Below, one piece after another: positions 35,367-45,500 of a DNA stretch of 64,000 nt (position 1 is the stretch's first letter; each line of letters begins with the position of its first letter). The stretch spans positions 93,721 through 157,720 of the forward strand of contig NZ_JAHDIG010000001.1 of NCBI RefSeq assembly GCF_020630935.1, given 5' to 3'. Source of the stretch: Bernardetia sp. GTDB lineage: Bacteria > Bacteroidota > Bacteroidia > Cytophagales > Bernardetiaceae. Under the pieces are notes generated by a model. The model did no database searches. It worked only from the letters and a program-made list of their open reading frames with translations, and had not been told where the DNA came from. A program made the translations under genes and the position numbers.

Positions 35367-38300
35367 TTATTCCATAACCGACTGAAAAACCACCTCCAAC
35401 ATACGAGTACGAGTTCCTTTTCGAATCAACATTTTATTGGTTTCATCTGGATAGGTTCGGTTTGCCAAAAACACAAAAACGATTCCTTTGTCTGCATCTG
35501 CCCATGCTGCTGTGCCTGTAAAGCCTGTGTGTCCAAAAGTATTTTCAGAAGCATAAATCGTAGCAGGAATTTTCTTTCCTTTTACAGACTTATCAAATCC
35601 TAAGCCTCTTCTACCTCCATTGACTTGTCTCTTAGTAAACTCATCTACTACCTTTTCACCAAAATATTGTACTCCTCCATAATTTCCTTTTTGCAGAAAT
35701 GTCTGCATTAAAATAGCGACATCGTTGGCATTAGCAAATGCACCTGCGTGTCCACTCACACCTCCTAAAATGGCTGTTGAATAGTCATGAACTGTTCCAC
35801 GTACTTCATTTTTTCGGAATAAATTATCTACCGAACTAGGAACAATATTGTTATAATCATGCTTTCGAAGAGGATGATAACTTGCTGTAGAAAGTCCAAG
35901 AGAATTATAAAAACTATTTTCTATTAAATAGTCTAAGGAAGTACCCGAAACTCTAGCTACTAATTGGTTGAGCATATAAAAACCTCTATCACTATAACGA
36001 TAACTATACGAACCGTCTGCACGTTTTGGACGCATCGGCGAATCTACTACCCAGTTCCACATACTGTCTCTTATGCCAGCCTTTGCATACAAACTAGGTA
36101 CTATTTCTTCACAGTATTCTTCATCACAACGATTACTGTAATATTTTGAATAATTTTCTTCATTTGAAAAAGTCTCAAACCACCCTGGCATATTTCCGTG
36201 ATACCCTCCTCGGTGCATCAGAAGCTGACGAGCCGTAATCTCGCCTTTCTCTGAACCTTCTAATTCTGTCAAGTAGGTAGAAATAGGAACATCTAAATCG
36301 ATTTTTTCCTCATCGACAAGTTTCATCATGGCAGGGACGGTCGCCAAGATTTTGGTAAGGGAAGCTAAATCATAAATAGATTCGTTTTCTACTTTTTGTT
36401 TTCTGTCATACTTAAAATGTCCATACGATTTTTGAAAAATAACAGTAGAATCTTTGATTACAATTACTTGACAACCGGGAGTAGCTCTGTATTTTATAGC
36501 TTCATTTACGAGCCAATCAATTCTATGATTCATATATTCTGAGTTCATGCCACTTCCTTCTGGATAGTCTGAATATCTCAAACGCTGTAAAGAGGTTGTT
36601 GTAAATCCATCGCCCTCTTTTATTTTTTCTCCAGCCGAAACAGGAACACGAGCTTGTGTTTTGACTGCTCCAAACAAAACTTGTGGAACAGCTTTTTGCA
36701 TAATGTTATTATCTACATACGCAGCTACCAAATGCTTTTGGTCTTCAAATTTTTCTAAGCTATAAGCATGTCCGAAATTTACAACCACAACGTGTTTGCC
36801 TTCATCTTGAAGCTCTTTTACAAATTTTCGTGTAGCTTCTGAAATTCCAAAAGTAGTACTAACCGAATACTGATTTACTCCAAAAACACCTACAACAATC
36901 ACTTTTTTGTTTGATAATTTTGCTTTTGCAGATGAAAGCGCAGAAGCAGAGACAGCAGAAACAGACACATGTTCAAAAGGTGCATAGTTTGAAAGCATCA
37001 TTTGAAAGTCATTTCCTTCTTTCTCATTAATTACCACCGAACCAAAAGAAAGCGTATCTAATTTTTGAAAAGGAATCAAATTATTTTCATTTCTGACAAT
37101 CGTAACAGCTTTTTGATGTAGTTTTTCATTCAAAACATTAGCCTTAGGACTGTTTAAATCAGCATCTAAACCTTTGAGTTGAATAGGTTTGTAATCATAC
37201 AACCCTACAAAGTATTTTGCTCTCAATACTTTTCGCACTCGCTCATCAATCTCAGATTCAGAAATTTTACCTTCTTCGACTGCTTTTTTAATAAGCGCAA
37301 TTCCCTTTGGAATACTGGCAGGATAAAGCAAAACATCGTTTCCAGCTAAAATAGCTTGTACATTACCCTCATCTGGCGTAAAGTTGGCAGACAAGCCTTT
37401 CATATTCATTGCATCAGTAAAAATCAGTCCATCAAAGCCAAGTTCATTTTTTAATAAATCTGTAACTACGTTTTTTGAAAGCGTGGTAGGAATATTTTCT
37501 GTGCTATCGTAAGCAGGAACATTCAAATGTGCTACCATAACAGACAAAACCGAATCTGCAAAAAGACGTTTGAAGGGATAAAGTTCTAGCTCTGAAAGAC
37601 GCTTTTTGTCGTGATTGAGTTGTGGAAGCGTATAATGAGAGTCTGAATCGGTGTCGCCGTGTCCGGGGAAATGTTTGGCTGTGGCGATAATTCCTCCGTC
37701 TTGCATTCCGTTCGTGTAGGCAATTCCATTTTTAGAAACTCTATATTTATTTTCTCCAAACGAACGAGTGCCAATAACTGGGTTTTTAGGGTTGCTATTT
37801 ACATCTACAACTGGCGCAAAATTGACATGCACTCCCAAACGCAAACATTGGCGAGCCACTTCTTTTCCCAAATCATAGACAGCCAGCGAATCGTTCATCG
37901 CTCCCAAAACCATCTGACGAGGATAACTAATCGTATTTTTGAGGCGCATTCCTAGTCCCCATTCGGCATCCATGGCAATCAAGAGAGGAATATTTGCCTT
38001 AGCTTGATAGCGATTTGTAAGTTCAGCTTGTTTTTGTGGTGTACCTTGAAAAAATATCAGTCCACCAATTTTATATTTTGTAATGAAATTATCGATTTCC
38101 TTGTAATGTTTTTCATCTCTGTTCGAATAGGCAGCAATCATAAAAAGTTGTGCTATTTTTTTCTCCAAATCCAAAGTAGAAAGTTTTTGATTGACCCATT
38201 TTTCTCGTTTTTGCCATTTCATTTGGTCTAGGCGTTCTTTTTCTTCGGCTACAGCTTTAGCTATAACTTGTGCGCTTGTTATGTTTTGGGCAAATACAGG

Positions 38301-38372
38301 AAATACAATTCCTATAAAAAGTATAAATAAGATAGATTCGAAAAGAATTTTGGGGAATTTTTGGCTGGTCAT
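35367..38372 (-). CDS. Beta-N-acetylhexosaminidase (GH3, NagZ type) fused to a serine beta-lactamase-like domain
   Basis: 1001 aa, secreted (signal to about residue 29). Residues about 65-400 form a NagZ-like GH3 barrel, with K233-H-F-P-G-H-G-D-T-D-S-D-S-H and the nucleophile D320 in I-F-T-D-A-M-N-M. A middle region (420-590) matches the GH3 C-terminal alpha/beta sandwich. Residues about 610-1001 form a class-C beta-lactamase/transpeptidase-like domain with S671-L-T-K674, Y793-S-D795 and H-T-G-F-T near the end. The pairing suggests a cell-wall processor that removes GlcNAc from muropeptides and also hydrolyses a peptide or ester; the fusion is known in Bacteroidota. Confidence 0.93.
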   Translation of the reverse strand: MTSQKFPKILFESILFILFIGIVFPVFAQNITSAQVIAKAVAEEKERLDQMKWQKREKWVNQKLSTLDLEKKIAQLFMIAAYSNRDEKHYKEIDNFITKYKIGGLIFFQGTPQKQAELTNRYQAKANIPLLIAMDAEWGLGMRLKNTISYPRQMVLGAMNDSLAVYDLGKEVARQCLRLGVHVNFAPVVDVNSNPKNPVIGTRSFGENKYRVSKNGIAYTNGMQDGGIIATAKHFPGHGDTDSDSHYTLPQLNHDKKRLSELELYPFKRLFADSVLSVMVAHLNVPAYDSTENIPTTLSKNVVTDLLKNELGFDGLIFTDAMNMKGLSANFTPDEGNVQAILAGNDVLLYPASIPKGIALIKKAVEEGKISESEIDERVRKVLRAKYFVGLYDYKPIQLKGLDADLNSPKANVLNEKLHQKAVTIVRNENNLIPFQKLDTLSFGSVVINEKEGNDFQMMLSNYAPFEHVSVSAVSASALSSAKAKLSNKKVIVVGVFGVNQYSVSTTFGISEATRKFVKELQDEGKHVVVVNFGHAYSLEKFEDQKHLVAAYVDNNIMQKAVPQVLFGAVKTQARVPVSAGEKIKEGDGFTTTSLQRLRYSDYPEGSGMNSEYMNHRIDWLVNEAIKYRATPGCQVIVIKDSTVIFQKSYGHFKYDRKQKVENESIYDLASLTKILATVPAMMKLVDEEKIDLDVPISTYLTELEGSEKGEITARQLLMHRGGYHGNMPGWFETFSNEENYSKYYSNRCDEEYCEEIVPSLYAKAGIRDSMWNWVVDSPMRPKRADGSYSYRYSDRGFYMLNQLVARVSGTSLDYLIENSFYNSLGLSTASYHPLRKHDYNNIVPSSVDNLFRKNEVRGTVHDYSTAILGGVSGHAGAFANANDVAILMQTFLQKGNYGGVQYFGEKVVDEFTKRQVNGGRRGLGFDKSVKGKKIPATIYASENTFGHTGFTGTAAWADADKGIVFVFLANRTYPDETNKMLIRKGTRTRMLEVVFQSVME

Positions 38373-38419
38373 TTAAGGTATCTTGATTTTTGACGTATTG
38401 GTAAAATAAGTGATGTTAG

Positions 38420-38439
38420 GGAAAAGGCATGCCTTTTCC
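38420..38439. repeat. Perfect 20-bp palindrome
   Basis: GGAAAAGGCATGCCTTTTCC, no mismatch and no central loop, 48 bp upstream of the NagZ-fusion gene start. It could be a DNA operator, or a stem-loop end of a dispersed repeat; the sequence cannot tell which. Confidence 0.7.
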
Positions 38440-38634
38440 GTACTCTAAATAATTCAATAATTATTCCGAAATAAAAGTAGTCAAAATCATCAAAAATTGG
38501 AATAGTAATCTTATAAGAATTCGAATTTCGTAAAACATTACTACCTTTAAAAGGTTTATATATCAGAATTATACAAGTTTATTATTGTATTGAATACATT
38601 AGTAAATCATTTTTTAATCTTAATTTTTTATTTT

Positions 38635-39354
38635 ATGAAGACCTCAATTTTTTCATCAATGGCTGTTGCTTCCCTTCTATTTTGTGGAGTTTCATTTAAT
38701 GCAGAAGCACAACGCAATGAAAACCCTTATAAAAATGTAGATGCTGTTGTAGTAGTAGATGCAGACAATGTGTATGACCCAGCGTTAGATACAAGAGCCG
38801 ATATGCTCTACACGTATGGTCGTCCGTCTTATGATTTCAATTATTTTGTAAACAATAAAGTTAGTAAAATTGACGCTCCTTTACGCATTGAAAGTGCAGA
38901 AAAAATGACTCCGATGGAAGTAACCACGGAGATGTTTAATAAGTATTTTGATATTGTAAATCAGAATGGAGAGCATATTTTTGTAACGCCAGAAGAACCT
39001 AATGCAGAATTGTACTTGATTGGTAAACTAGACGGAACACCACGAGGAGTACACGCTTTGGTTTTTTATGCCAAAGATGGAAACATTTACGAATATGCTA
39101 AAATTGTTACTTTTGATGAATATGGAAATCCGATTGACCACCAAAATGTACATTATAACATCACAGCAGGCAATAACGGAAATCAGCAAGCACGTAAGCA
39201 GGTTTGTGAATTAGGTAAAAACAACCAGTTTACTTGCCTAGAATATGAAGACAAAAACGGAAAATTGGTACAATCTAAAACCGAAGGCAGAATGTATCAA
39301 ATTATGGCAGATGGTAACATCGAAACTACTTATAAAGTAGATGCCAACGAATAG
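38635..39354 (+). CDS. Secreted hypothetical protein
   Basis: 239 aa from ATG 38635, giving a normal signal peptide (MKTSIFSSMAVASLLFCGVSFNAEA). An upstream TTG at 38590 is less likely. The mature part is acidic and has repeating strands (D-A-V-V-V-V-D-A-D-N-V-Y-D) and later a beta-rich domain (E-Y-A-K-I-V-T-F-D-E-Y-G-N). Family unknown. Possibly linked to the palindromic site upstream. Confidence 0.65.
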   Translation: MKTSIFSSMAVASLLFCGVSFNAEAQRNENPYKNVDAVVVVDADNVYDPALDTRADMLYTYGRPSYDFNYFVNNKVSKIDAPLRIESAEKMTPMEVTTEMFNKYFDIVNQNGEHIFVTPEEPNAELYLIGKLDGTPRGVHALVFYAKDGNIYEYAKIVTFDEYGNPIDHQNVHYNITAGNNGNQQARKQVCELGKNNQFTCLEYEDKNGKLVQSKTEGRMYQIMADGNIETTYKVDANE

Positions 39355-39377
39355 CCATATATTATATGGTAGTTAAA

Positions 39378-39427
39378 AAAGTCAGAAACGTCATTTTATC
39401 AGCAGATAGAATGGCGTTTTTGACTTT
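39378..39427. terminator. Bidirectional terminator
   Basis: 18-bp stem with two G-U wobbles (39378-39395 with 39410-39427) between convergent genes, T/A-rich on both sides. Confidence 0.85.
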
Positions 39428-39431
39428 ATTT

Positions 39432-40751
39432 TTAATTATCGATTTTTATCGCCTTTCTATTAATTTTTAAAAGAACAATCAGACCAATGATAAAGAAGAT
39501 AGTTAGGGCAAAAATTCCATTTCGCATAGAAGAAGAATAGTCTTCAATGAGAGCAAAAACACCCATTCCGATAGAGGTAGAAAGACGGTCAGCCACATTG
39601 AAAAAGCTAAAATAAGAAGCTGTATCTGGTGTGTCTTTTGGTAAAAGTTTAGAATAAGTAGAACGAGAAAGCGACTGAATCCCTCCCATCACTAAACCTA
39701 CCAAAATAGCTAAACCATAAAAATGCTCTGCTGTTTGAACAAAATATGCCAATCCACAAATCAGAATCCAAAGCCCTATCAAGATAGAAAGTGAAAAAAT
39801 ATTTCCTTTTTTATCGGAAATTTTAGCAAACAGATACGCTCCCAAAATCGCTACGACTTGAATAATAAGGATAATAGCAATTAGGCTTGCTGTTTCTAAT
39901 TTGAGTTCTTTTTCTCCAAAAAGTGACGCCATAAACATAACAGTCTGTACGCCCATATTGAAGAAGAAAAATGAAATCAGAAACTTCATTAGAGAAGGAA
40001 GTTTTTGAGCTTCGTTCCATACCATTTTGAGCTCGTCAAAACCTTTCTTGAGCCAGTTTATTTTCTCCTTACTCTTATTTGGATTATCTTTTAAATAATA
40101 AAACGGAATTTGAGCAAAAACAATCCACCAAATACCTACTGAAAGAAAAGACCAACGTGCGCCTTCTGCTGTACTCTCAAACCCAAAATACATATATAGT
40201 TTATCATGTGTCATCAGAATATTTAAAATCTGCAAAAGAACACTTCCAATATATCCCATCGCAAAACCTTTTGCACTAACAGCATCAAACTTGTTTTCAG
40301 TAGCTATTTCAGGCAAAAAAGCATTATAAAAAATCATCCCTCCAGCATAACCTATACTTGCCACACCAGCACAAATAATGGCAAGTTCTACATTTGTTCC
40401 ATCAAAAAAGAAGAGACACAAACACGCACTAGCACCCAAATAGGTAAAAAATTGCATAAAACGCTTCTTTGTTCCTCCATAATCTGCCATTGCTGAAAGA
40501 GGTGGGGAAATGGCTGCAATAATCAGATAAGAAAGTGCAATCGCATAAGAATACAAAACTGTATTTTCGATGGTAAGACCAAAAAACTCTACTTTTTCAC
40601 TTCCAAAAGCTGCTCTAGTAGCTTGGTTGAAAAAGATAGGGAAAATGGTAGTAGTGATAACAAGGTTATAAACCGAGTTTGCCCAGTCGTAGGTAGCCCA
40701 CGCATTTATAATGCGAGGATTATTTTTAGGCATTGCAGAGTTTTGTTTCAT
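39432..40751 (-). CDS. MFS transporter, UMF1 (Atg22-like) type
   Basis: 439 aa with about 12 membrane helices. The N-terminus has the UMF1 hallmark A-W-A-T-Y-D-W-A-N-S-V-Y-N and a later L-S-R-S-T-Y-S-K-L-L-P segment. UMF1 proteins are relatives of yeast Atg22 amino-acid effluxers; the substrate in bacteria is unknown. Single gene with a shared terminator downstream. Confidence 0.88.
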   Translation of the reverse strand: MKQNSAMPKNNPRIINAWATYDWANSVYNLVITTTIFPIFFNQATRAAFGSEKVEFFGLTIENTVLYSYAIALSYLIIAAISPPLSAMADYGGTKKRFMQFFTYLGASACLCLFFFDGTNVELAIICAGVASIGYAGGMIFYNAFLPEIATENKFDAVSAKGFAMGYIGSVLLQILNILMTHDKLYMYFGFESTAEGARWSFLSVGIWWIVFAQIPFYYLKDNPNKSKEKINWLKKGFDELKMVWNEAQKLPSLMKFLISFFFFNMGVQTVMFMASLFGEKELKLETASLIAIILIIQVVAILGAYLFAKISDKKGNIFSLSILIGLWILICGLAYFVQTAEHFYGLAILVGLVMGGIQSLSRSTYSKLLPKDTPDTASYFSFFNVADRLSTSIGMGVFALIEDYSSSMRNGIFALTIFFIIGLIVLLKINRKAIKIDN

Positions 40752-40856
40752 AGTATTGTGTGATATGATGTTGGTAAGACACCAACAATGGCAAAGTTTG
40801 ATTTTTTATAATCTTCGACAAGATGTAAAGCAATCATTGAAGAAGTTTTCATAACT

Positions 40857-40884
40857 AATCACTAATAATTAATCACTAATAATT
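40857..40884. repeat. Tandem duplication of AATCACTAATAATT
   Basis: Two head-to-tail copies of a 14-bp unit (40857-40870 and 40871-40884) spanning the last codons and stop of ybeY. Confidence 0.8.
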
Positions 40885-41311
40885 CTAACGCTGTGTTTTC
40901 CTTCTCTCTCATCTTCTGTTTATCTTCTACAGAATGGTCGTCTTGTCCTGTCAGATGTAAAAGTCCGTGAACCATCACACGATGAATTTCTTGTTCAAAG
41001 GTAGTTTTGAGTTCTGCTGAATTTTCTCTAACACGCTCTACGCTGATAAAAATATCTCCTTCCAACACCTGCTCTTGGTCATCTTCCGAATTATCAAAGG
41101 TAATAATATCAGTATAAGTATCGTGATTCAAATATTCCATATTAATTTTATGTAAATACTCATCATCACAAAAAATATAGTTGATAACCGAAACAACAAA
41201 ACCTTCTCGGTTGGCAATTTTTTGAAGCCAAAGGCTTGTTTTCTCTTCATTTTCTAGCTCAAAATCAATTTCTTCACTAAAAAAATTGATGGGTAATTCT
41301 TTTTCTTCCAT
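40862..41311 (-). CDS. ybeY: Endoribonuclease YbeY
   Basis: 149 aa. Zinc-dependent RNase involved in 16S rRNA 3' maturation and ribosome quality control. The metal motif H115-G-L-L-H119-L-T-G-Q-D-D-H125 is intact. Third gene of a tight operon (2 bp after the 2OG-oxygenase gene). The C-terminal tail L-L-V-I-N-Y is encoded by a tandem repeat and may not be original. Confidence 0.95.
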   Translation of the reverse strand: MEEKELPINFFSEEIDFELENEEKTSLWLQKIANREGFVVSVINYIFCDDEYLHKINMEYLNHDTYTDIITFDNSEDDQEQVLEGDIFISVERVRENSAELKTTFEQEIHRVMVHGLLHLTGQDDHSVEDKQKMREKENTALELLVINY

Positions 41312-41313
41312 TG

Positions 41314-41928
41314 TTAAAGGTAATCATTTTGATAAAAAACATCTGAACGCAAAACGTATTTTGTTCCCTTCGGTACAGGTTTTCCTTCGTGTTTGATTTC
41401 ATGAACAAAACAAAGTGCTGTTCCTGCTTTGGGTTGAATTATGATTTCTTCTACTTTACTGTCTCCATTTTTATAACTAAAAGCTGTCTCTCCTCCTTCA
41501 AAATCATTATTAAGATAGATTAAAAATGTAATTCGGCTTTCTAGTTTTTTTCCACTTTTTTCTATTTCTACTCTACCATCAATATGCTTTTTGAAACGCT
41601 GATTAGATTCATATTTATAAAAACGAAATCTAGGATTTAGTCCAGTAGCTTTTTGTTGTTGTGGTTCATTTTCCACCACATCATTGATATACATTGGACA
41701 AAAATCTTTTAGTCTTTCCCAATACTTTATGGCAAGTTTTTCATCTTCATATATCAGACGCTCGTTATTGCGAACGTTCTTCATCATCTTTGCTCCACTC
41801 TTCAAGCTAACGGTAGCTTCTTCGTAAGATTTATTTTCACTAAAAATAATAAGTTCTTGGCATTCTGACGCTGTAAGAAAATTCTCTATTGTCCAAATTT
41901 GAGGTGTATGTATTACTTTTTTCATCAT
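41314..41928 (-). CDS. 2-oxoglutarate/Fe(II) oxygenase, prolyl-4-hydroxylase type
   Basis: 204 aa, one P4Hc domain. Iron ligands H115-x-D117 (K-K-H-I-D-G) and H180 (K-H-E-G), with K190 as likely 2-oxoglutarate binder and the usual G-G-E-T-A-F before. Such enzymes hydroxylate a protein side chain, often in ribosomal or surface proteins; being in an operon with ybeY makes a ribosomal target plausible, but this is inference. Overlaps the DUF2007 gene by 4 nt (ATGA). Confidence 0.93.
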   Translation of the reverse strand: MMKKVIHTPQIWTIENFLTASECQELIIFSENKSYEEATVSLKSGAKMMKNVRNNERLIYEDEKLAIKYWERLKDFCPMYINDVVENEPQQQKATGLNPRFRFYKYESNQRFKKHIDGRVEIEKSGKKLESRITFLIYLNNDFEGGETAFSYKNGDSKVEEIIIQPKAGTALCFVHEIKHEGKPVPKGTKYVLRSDVFYQNDYL

Positions 41929-42356
41929 AGATTTTCAATTTTCTGTATGTCATCTTTTTTAAACTCGTGTCCACACTCTTTGCATTTATAGACACTTTTT
42001 TGATATACTGGATAGGAAAAAGTAAGAAAAGCCACAAGAGCTGCCAAAAAAGCCTTCCAGCCTTGTATCGAAACGAAATTTTTGTAATATTCAGTAGATT
42101 CACACACAGGACACTTAACAAATAAACTTTGTTGTTTTTGTTCCTCTTCTATCTCTGCAAGTACCTTCTTTACCTTCTCCGTATCACTAGCATTTACTTT
42201 TACCTTTATTCCCCCTACAGCTACTCCATAAATCATATCCATAGAGTTGATATTCTCATCAAATAAATAACAATCTATACCCTCACTTTCTAAACGAGCT
42301 TTAAATAAATGAGCATCTACGTTATTCTGAAAAATCTTTACAGTAAGTAATGACAT
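41925..42356 (-). CDS. DUF2007-domain protein with membrane helix and zinc ribbon
   Basis: 143 aa. N-terminal DUF2007 (PII-like fold; V-K-I-F-Q-N-N-V-D-A-H-L-F-K-A-R-L-E-S-E-G-I), then one membrane or hydrophobic helix (F-L-A-A-L-V-A-F-L-T-F) interrupted by a split zinc-ribbon: C-P-V-C before and C-K-E-C after. First gene of the operon with the 2OG oxygenase and ybeY. Probably regulatory; exact role unknown. Confidence 0.85.
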   Translation of the reverse strand: MSLLTVKIFQNNVDAHLFKARLESEGIDCYLFDENINSMDMIYGVAVGGIKVKVNASDTEKVKKVLAEIEEEQKQQSLFVKCPVCESTEYYKNFVSIQGWKAFLAALVAFLTFSYPVYQKSVYKCKECGHEFKKDDIQKIENL

Positions 42357-42414
42357 AAGAAAAAAATTAAATTATAGTTGGTAAATATTACCAAAATTAA
42401 GATATAAAAATGAG

Positions 42415-42451
42415 AAAGCCTTGTATCTAAAATATTTAGACACAAGGCTTT
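42415..42451 (-). terminator. Terminator of the PKD/T9SS gene
   Basis: 17-bp stem with one G-U wobble (AAAGCCTTGTATCTAAA at 42415-42431 with 42435-42451), 52 bp after the stop. Confidence 0.8.
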
Positions 42452-42502
42452 TTATGTTCAAATCAAACCGTCATTGAGGTCAAGACCGTCAACGAGGAGA
42501 GA

Positions 42503-45500
42503 TTACTCTACCACCCATTTTTTCTGAACAGTATAGTTTTCAAAAGAAAGCATAACAATATAAACTCCTTTTGGCAATGCAGCATTATTTATAGAAATGC
42601 TACCATTTTGATTTTCTGCTTGACTTATCTCTTGAAAGACTACTTTTTGTCCTAAAGTATTGTAAATCATAAAAGAATTTGCCTTGCCTAAATCAGACTG
42701 CCATTTCAAAATTGCATTTCCTCCTACACTTGGGTTTGGATAAAGACTTACCTTTTTAGCTCTGATTTCATCTTCTATTCCAGTTACAATATCTTCGATG
42801 ACTACTTCTTTCTCCAAAACTATTTGCGCTTCACAATCAGCAGCCTTTACAGTAAGCGTAACAGTATATGTTCCACCCTTAGAATATACAAAAACAGGAT
42901 TTTCTTCTCTGCTTGTAGAGTTAAGACTGTCTCCAAAACTCCATAAATATTCTAATTCGTACTCACTTTGTGTTTTGTTTTCAAAGGTTGCTTGTGCATC
43001 TTCTACAATGAAATCAAAATCAACACTTGTAGAAGGCTCAAAGAAACTCACCTTGATACTATCTATCAAAACACCACAATCTGTGGTTACTTCTACTTTA
43101 TATGTTCCATTTTCCGTAACTGTACGTTGTGCTTCGCTACTTCCATCTTCCCAAAGATAAACTGCTGCATTGTCATCTACACTGGCATCTAAGGTAAAAG
43201 ATGTTTCCTCACAAAGCATTACATCTCTGCCTAAGTCTAAAGTCAGAGGTTCTTTTACAAAAATGGTAATGGTATCTGTTGTAGGTTCACACCCTTCATT
43301 AAAACCACCATAGCCAGTGACGGTATAGGTTGTTGTCTCTGTTGGAGAAATTAAAGGATTGGAAATAAATGGTTCATCTAAAAGCCCTTCGCCTTCCCAC
43401 TCGTAATAGGCTGCACCAGTAGCACGCAGACGGATTGTATTACCTAGGCATATTGTATTTTCTTTGCTTTCTGTACTTGCGACTACTTCTACTGCTGGCG
43501 TTATATTTACTGTAACTGTATCTCTAAATGTACAGAAATTAGGGTCATTTACTTCTACCCAATATGTTCCTGTTTCTGCTGCCTCTAAGAAAGGTTGTGT
43601 ACTGCCATCTGACCATAAGAAAGATGGTCTTGTAGAGTTGGAAGGAAAAGCATCTATGAAAAAGATATTGTCTTCGCAGATATAGACCTCGTCTTCAGCA
43701 GGGAAAAAAGGAAGTTCTAATGCTTCCTTAACCGTAATCAGAACAGAGTCTTTTATTGTTCCACAGTCTGAACCTGTTGTTACTTCTAGGGTATATAATG
43801 TTGTTTCTTCTGGTGATACAATAGGATTTAGAATAGTTGGGTCTGATAATCCTATTGTTGGTGTCCAAAGATAGCTTGTTGCTCCTGTGGCTCTGGCTTG
43901 CATTTGTATAGCTTCTCCTCTACAAACAGACAGATTTTGCCCTGCTTCTACGGTTGCTCCTGTATTGTATGAAATACGAATATTATCTGTTACTTCACAT
44001 CCGTTTCGTCGCACAGTTACGGAATACGTTCCTGCATTATTTACCTCAATCGTTTGTGTAGCTGCGCCAGTATTCCATTCATACGTGGCATTATCAAAAC
44101 TTCCAGCATCTAATATAACCGTTTCTCCTTGACAAACTTCTTTGTCTTCTCCTAAGTTTACCTCATAATCAACTCCATTTCCTACATTGATATATGCTGT
44201 CTTCACTTCTGTATCTGAGCCTACCCTACTACTCGCAACTAAAGTAACTTTGAAGCTTCCTGCACTTGTATAATTTACAGATGGATTTTTTTCTGTTGAT
44301 GTGCTAGGAGTTCCCCCTTCAAATGTCCATTCATAAGAAACTGCATTTCTACTGGTATTATTAAATCTTACACGCAAAGGAGCTTCACAAACTTCTGTAA
44401 TGTCTGCTTCAAAGCGAGCCAATGGAGGGTTTACAGAGTTATTACAGTCAGTAGTAGATACTTTTTGCATAGAAGGTAACCCACAGTCGTTATTAGCATT
44501 GACAGTATAGTTCATCATTAGATTTCCAGCATCCAAATTTGTAGTAGAAAGTGTATTTTTTTGTTGTCCTTCTTGTAAGAAATGATACATTAAATCATTT
44601 GGATTGTTTACGTATCCTAATTGATGCCCAAGTCCAAGAGCTTTTAAGATTTCACTTTCAAAATCTACTTCATCAGCTTGAGGATTTCCTGTATAACTCC
44701 AGTTGATAGCCGAATTGACAAATATTTGAAACTCCAATACAAAGGGTACTAGCTCTGTTCCTGTATTACAAATCTCTACTCTTGAAAATGAAAAACTACG
44801 AGTAGTCAGGTCTCCAAATTCGTTTCCATCAAACGTTGAAATGGTCGTCTTACCAGAAAAACCAAACGGAATAGGAGCTTGATTTGCTGAAACACTTACA
44901 TTGAATCCTGTTGCACAACGCCATTGATTTAAGGCTGATGTAAGCGATGACATTTGTTGTGTATTGGCAAAAAAAGCAGGATCTACAAAAAGCGTATAAC
45001 CACCCTGTCCATTATAATTTGATAAATAATTTTTAGTTGCTTCTTGCTCAAAAGGTGTCTCATTTCCAAAATCATAAACATACAAAGTACTTGCTTCTAC
45101 TGAGTAAGGAATGGTTAGAGTTTCCGAACTCACAAAACGTTCGCCTTCAGAGTTAGTTACGGTTACTTTTCCAGTTCCTGCAAACGTTGGCACTCTTACT
45201 TGGATGCGTGTATCTGTCCACTCTACAATTTCTGTCAAACCTTGTGTTCCGACGAAACCAAATTGAAGCAATGGAAACTCACTTTGTCCTCCGTTTGGGG
45301 CATACGAGAAAAAAACATTGCTTTGTTCATTTATATTATTTCCAAAACCAGAACCATTGATAGTCAAGATACTTTGAGTTCCTGCTGTAATAGTCGTAGG
45401 GGCAATGCTTGTGATATTTTCTGTTCTATGTGTGGCTGTTGAAGGTAAAAAAAGAGATGTATTTCTTATTATTTGTGGGTTAGAGAAATGACTATATACT

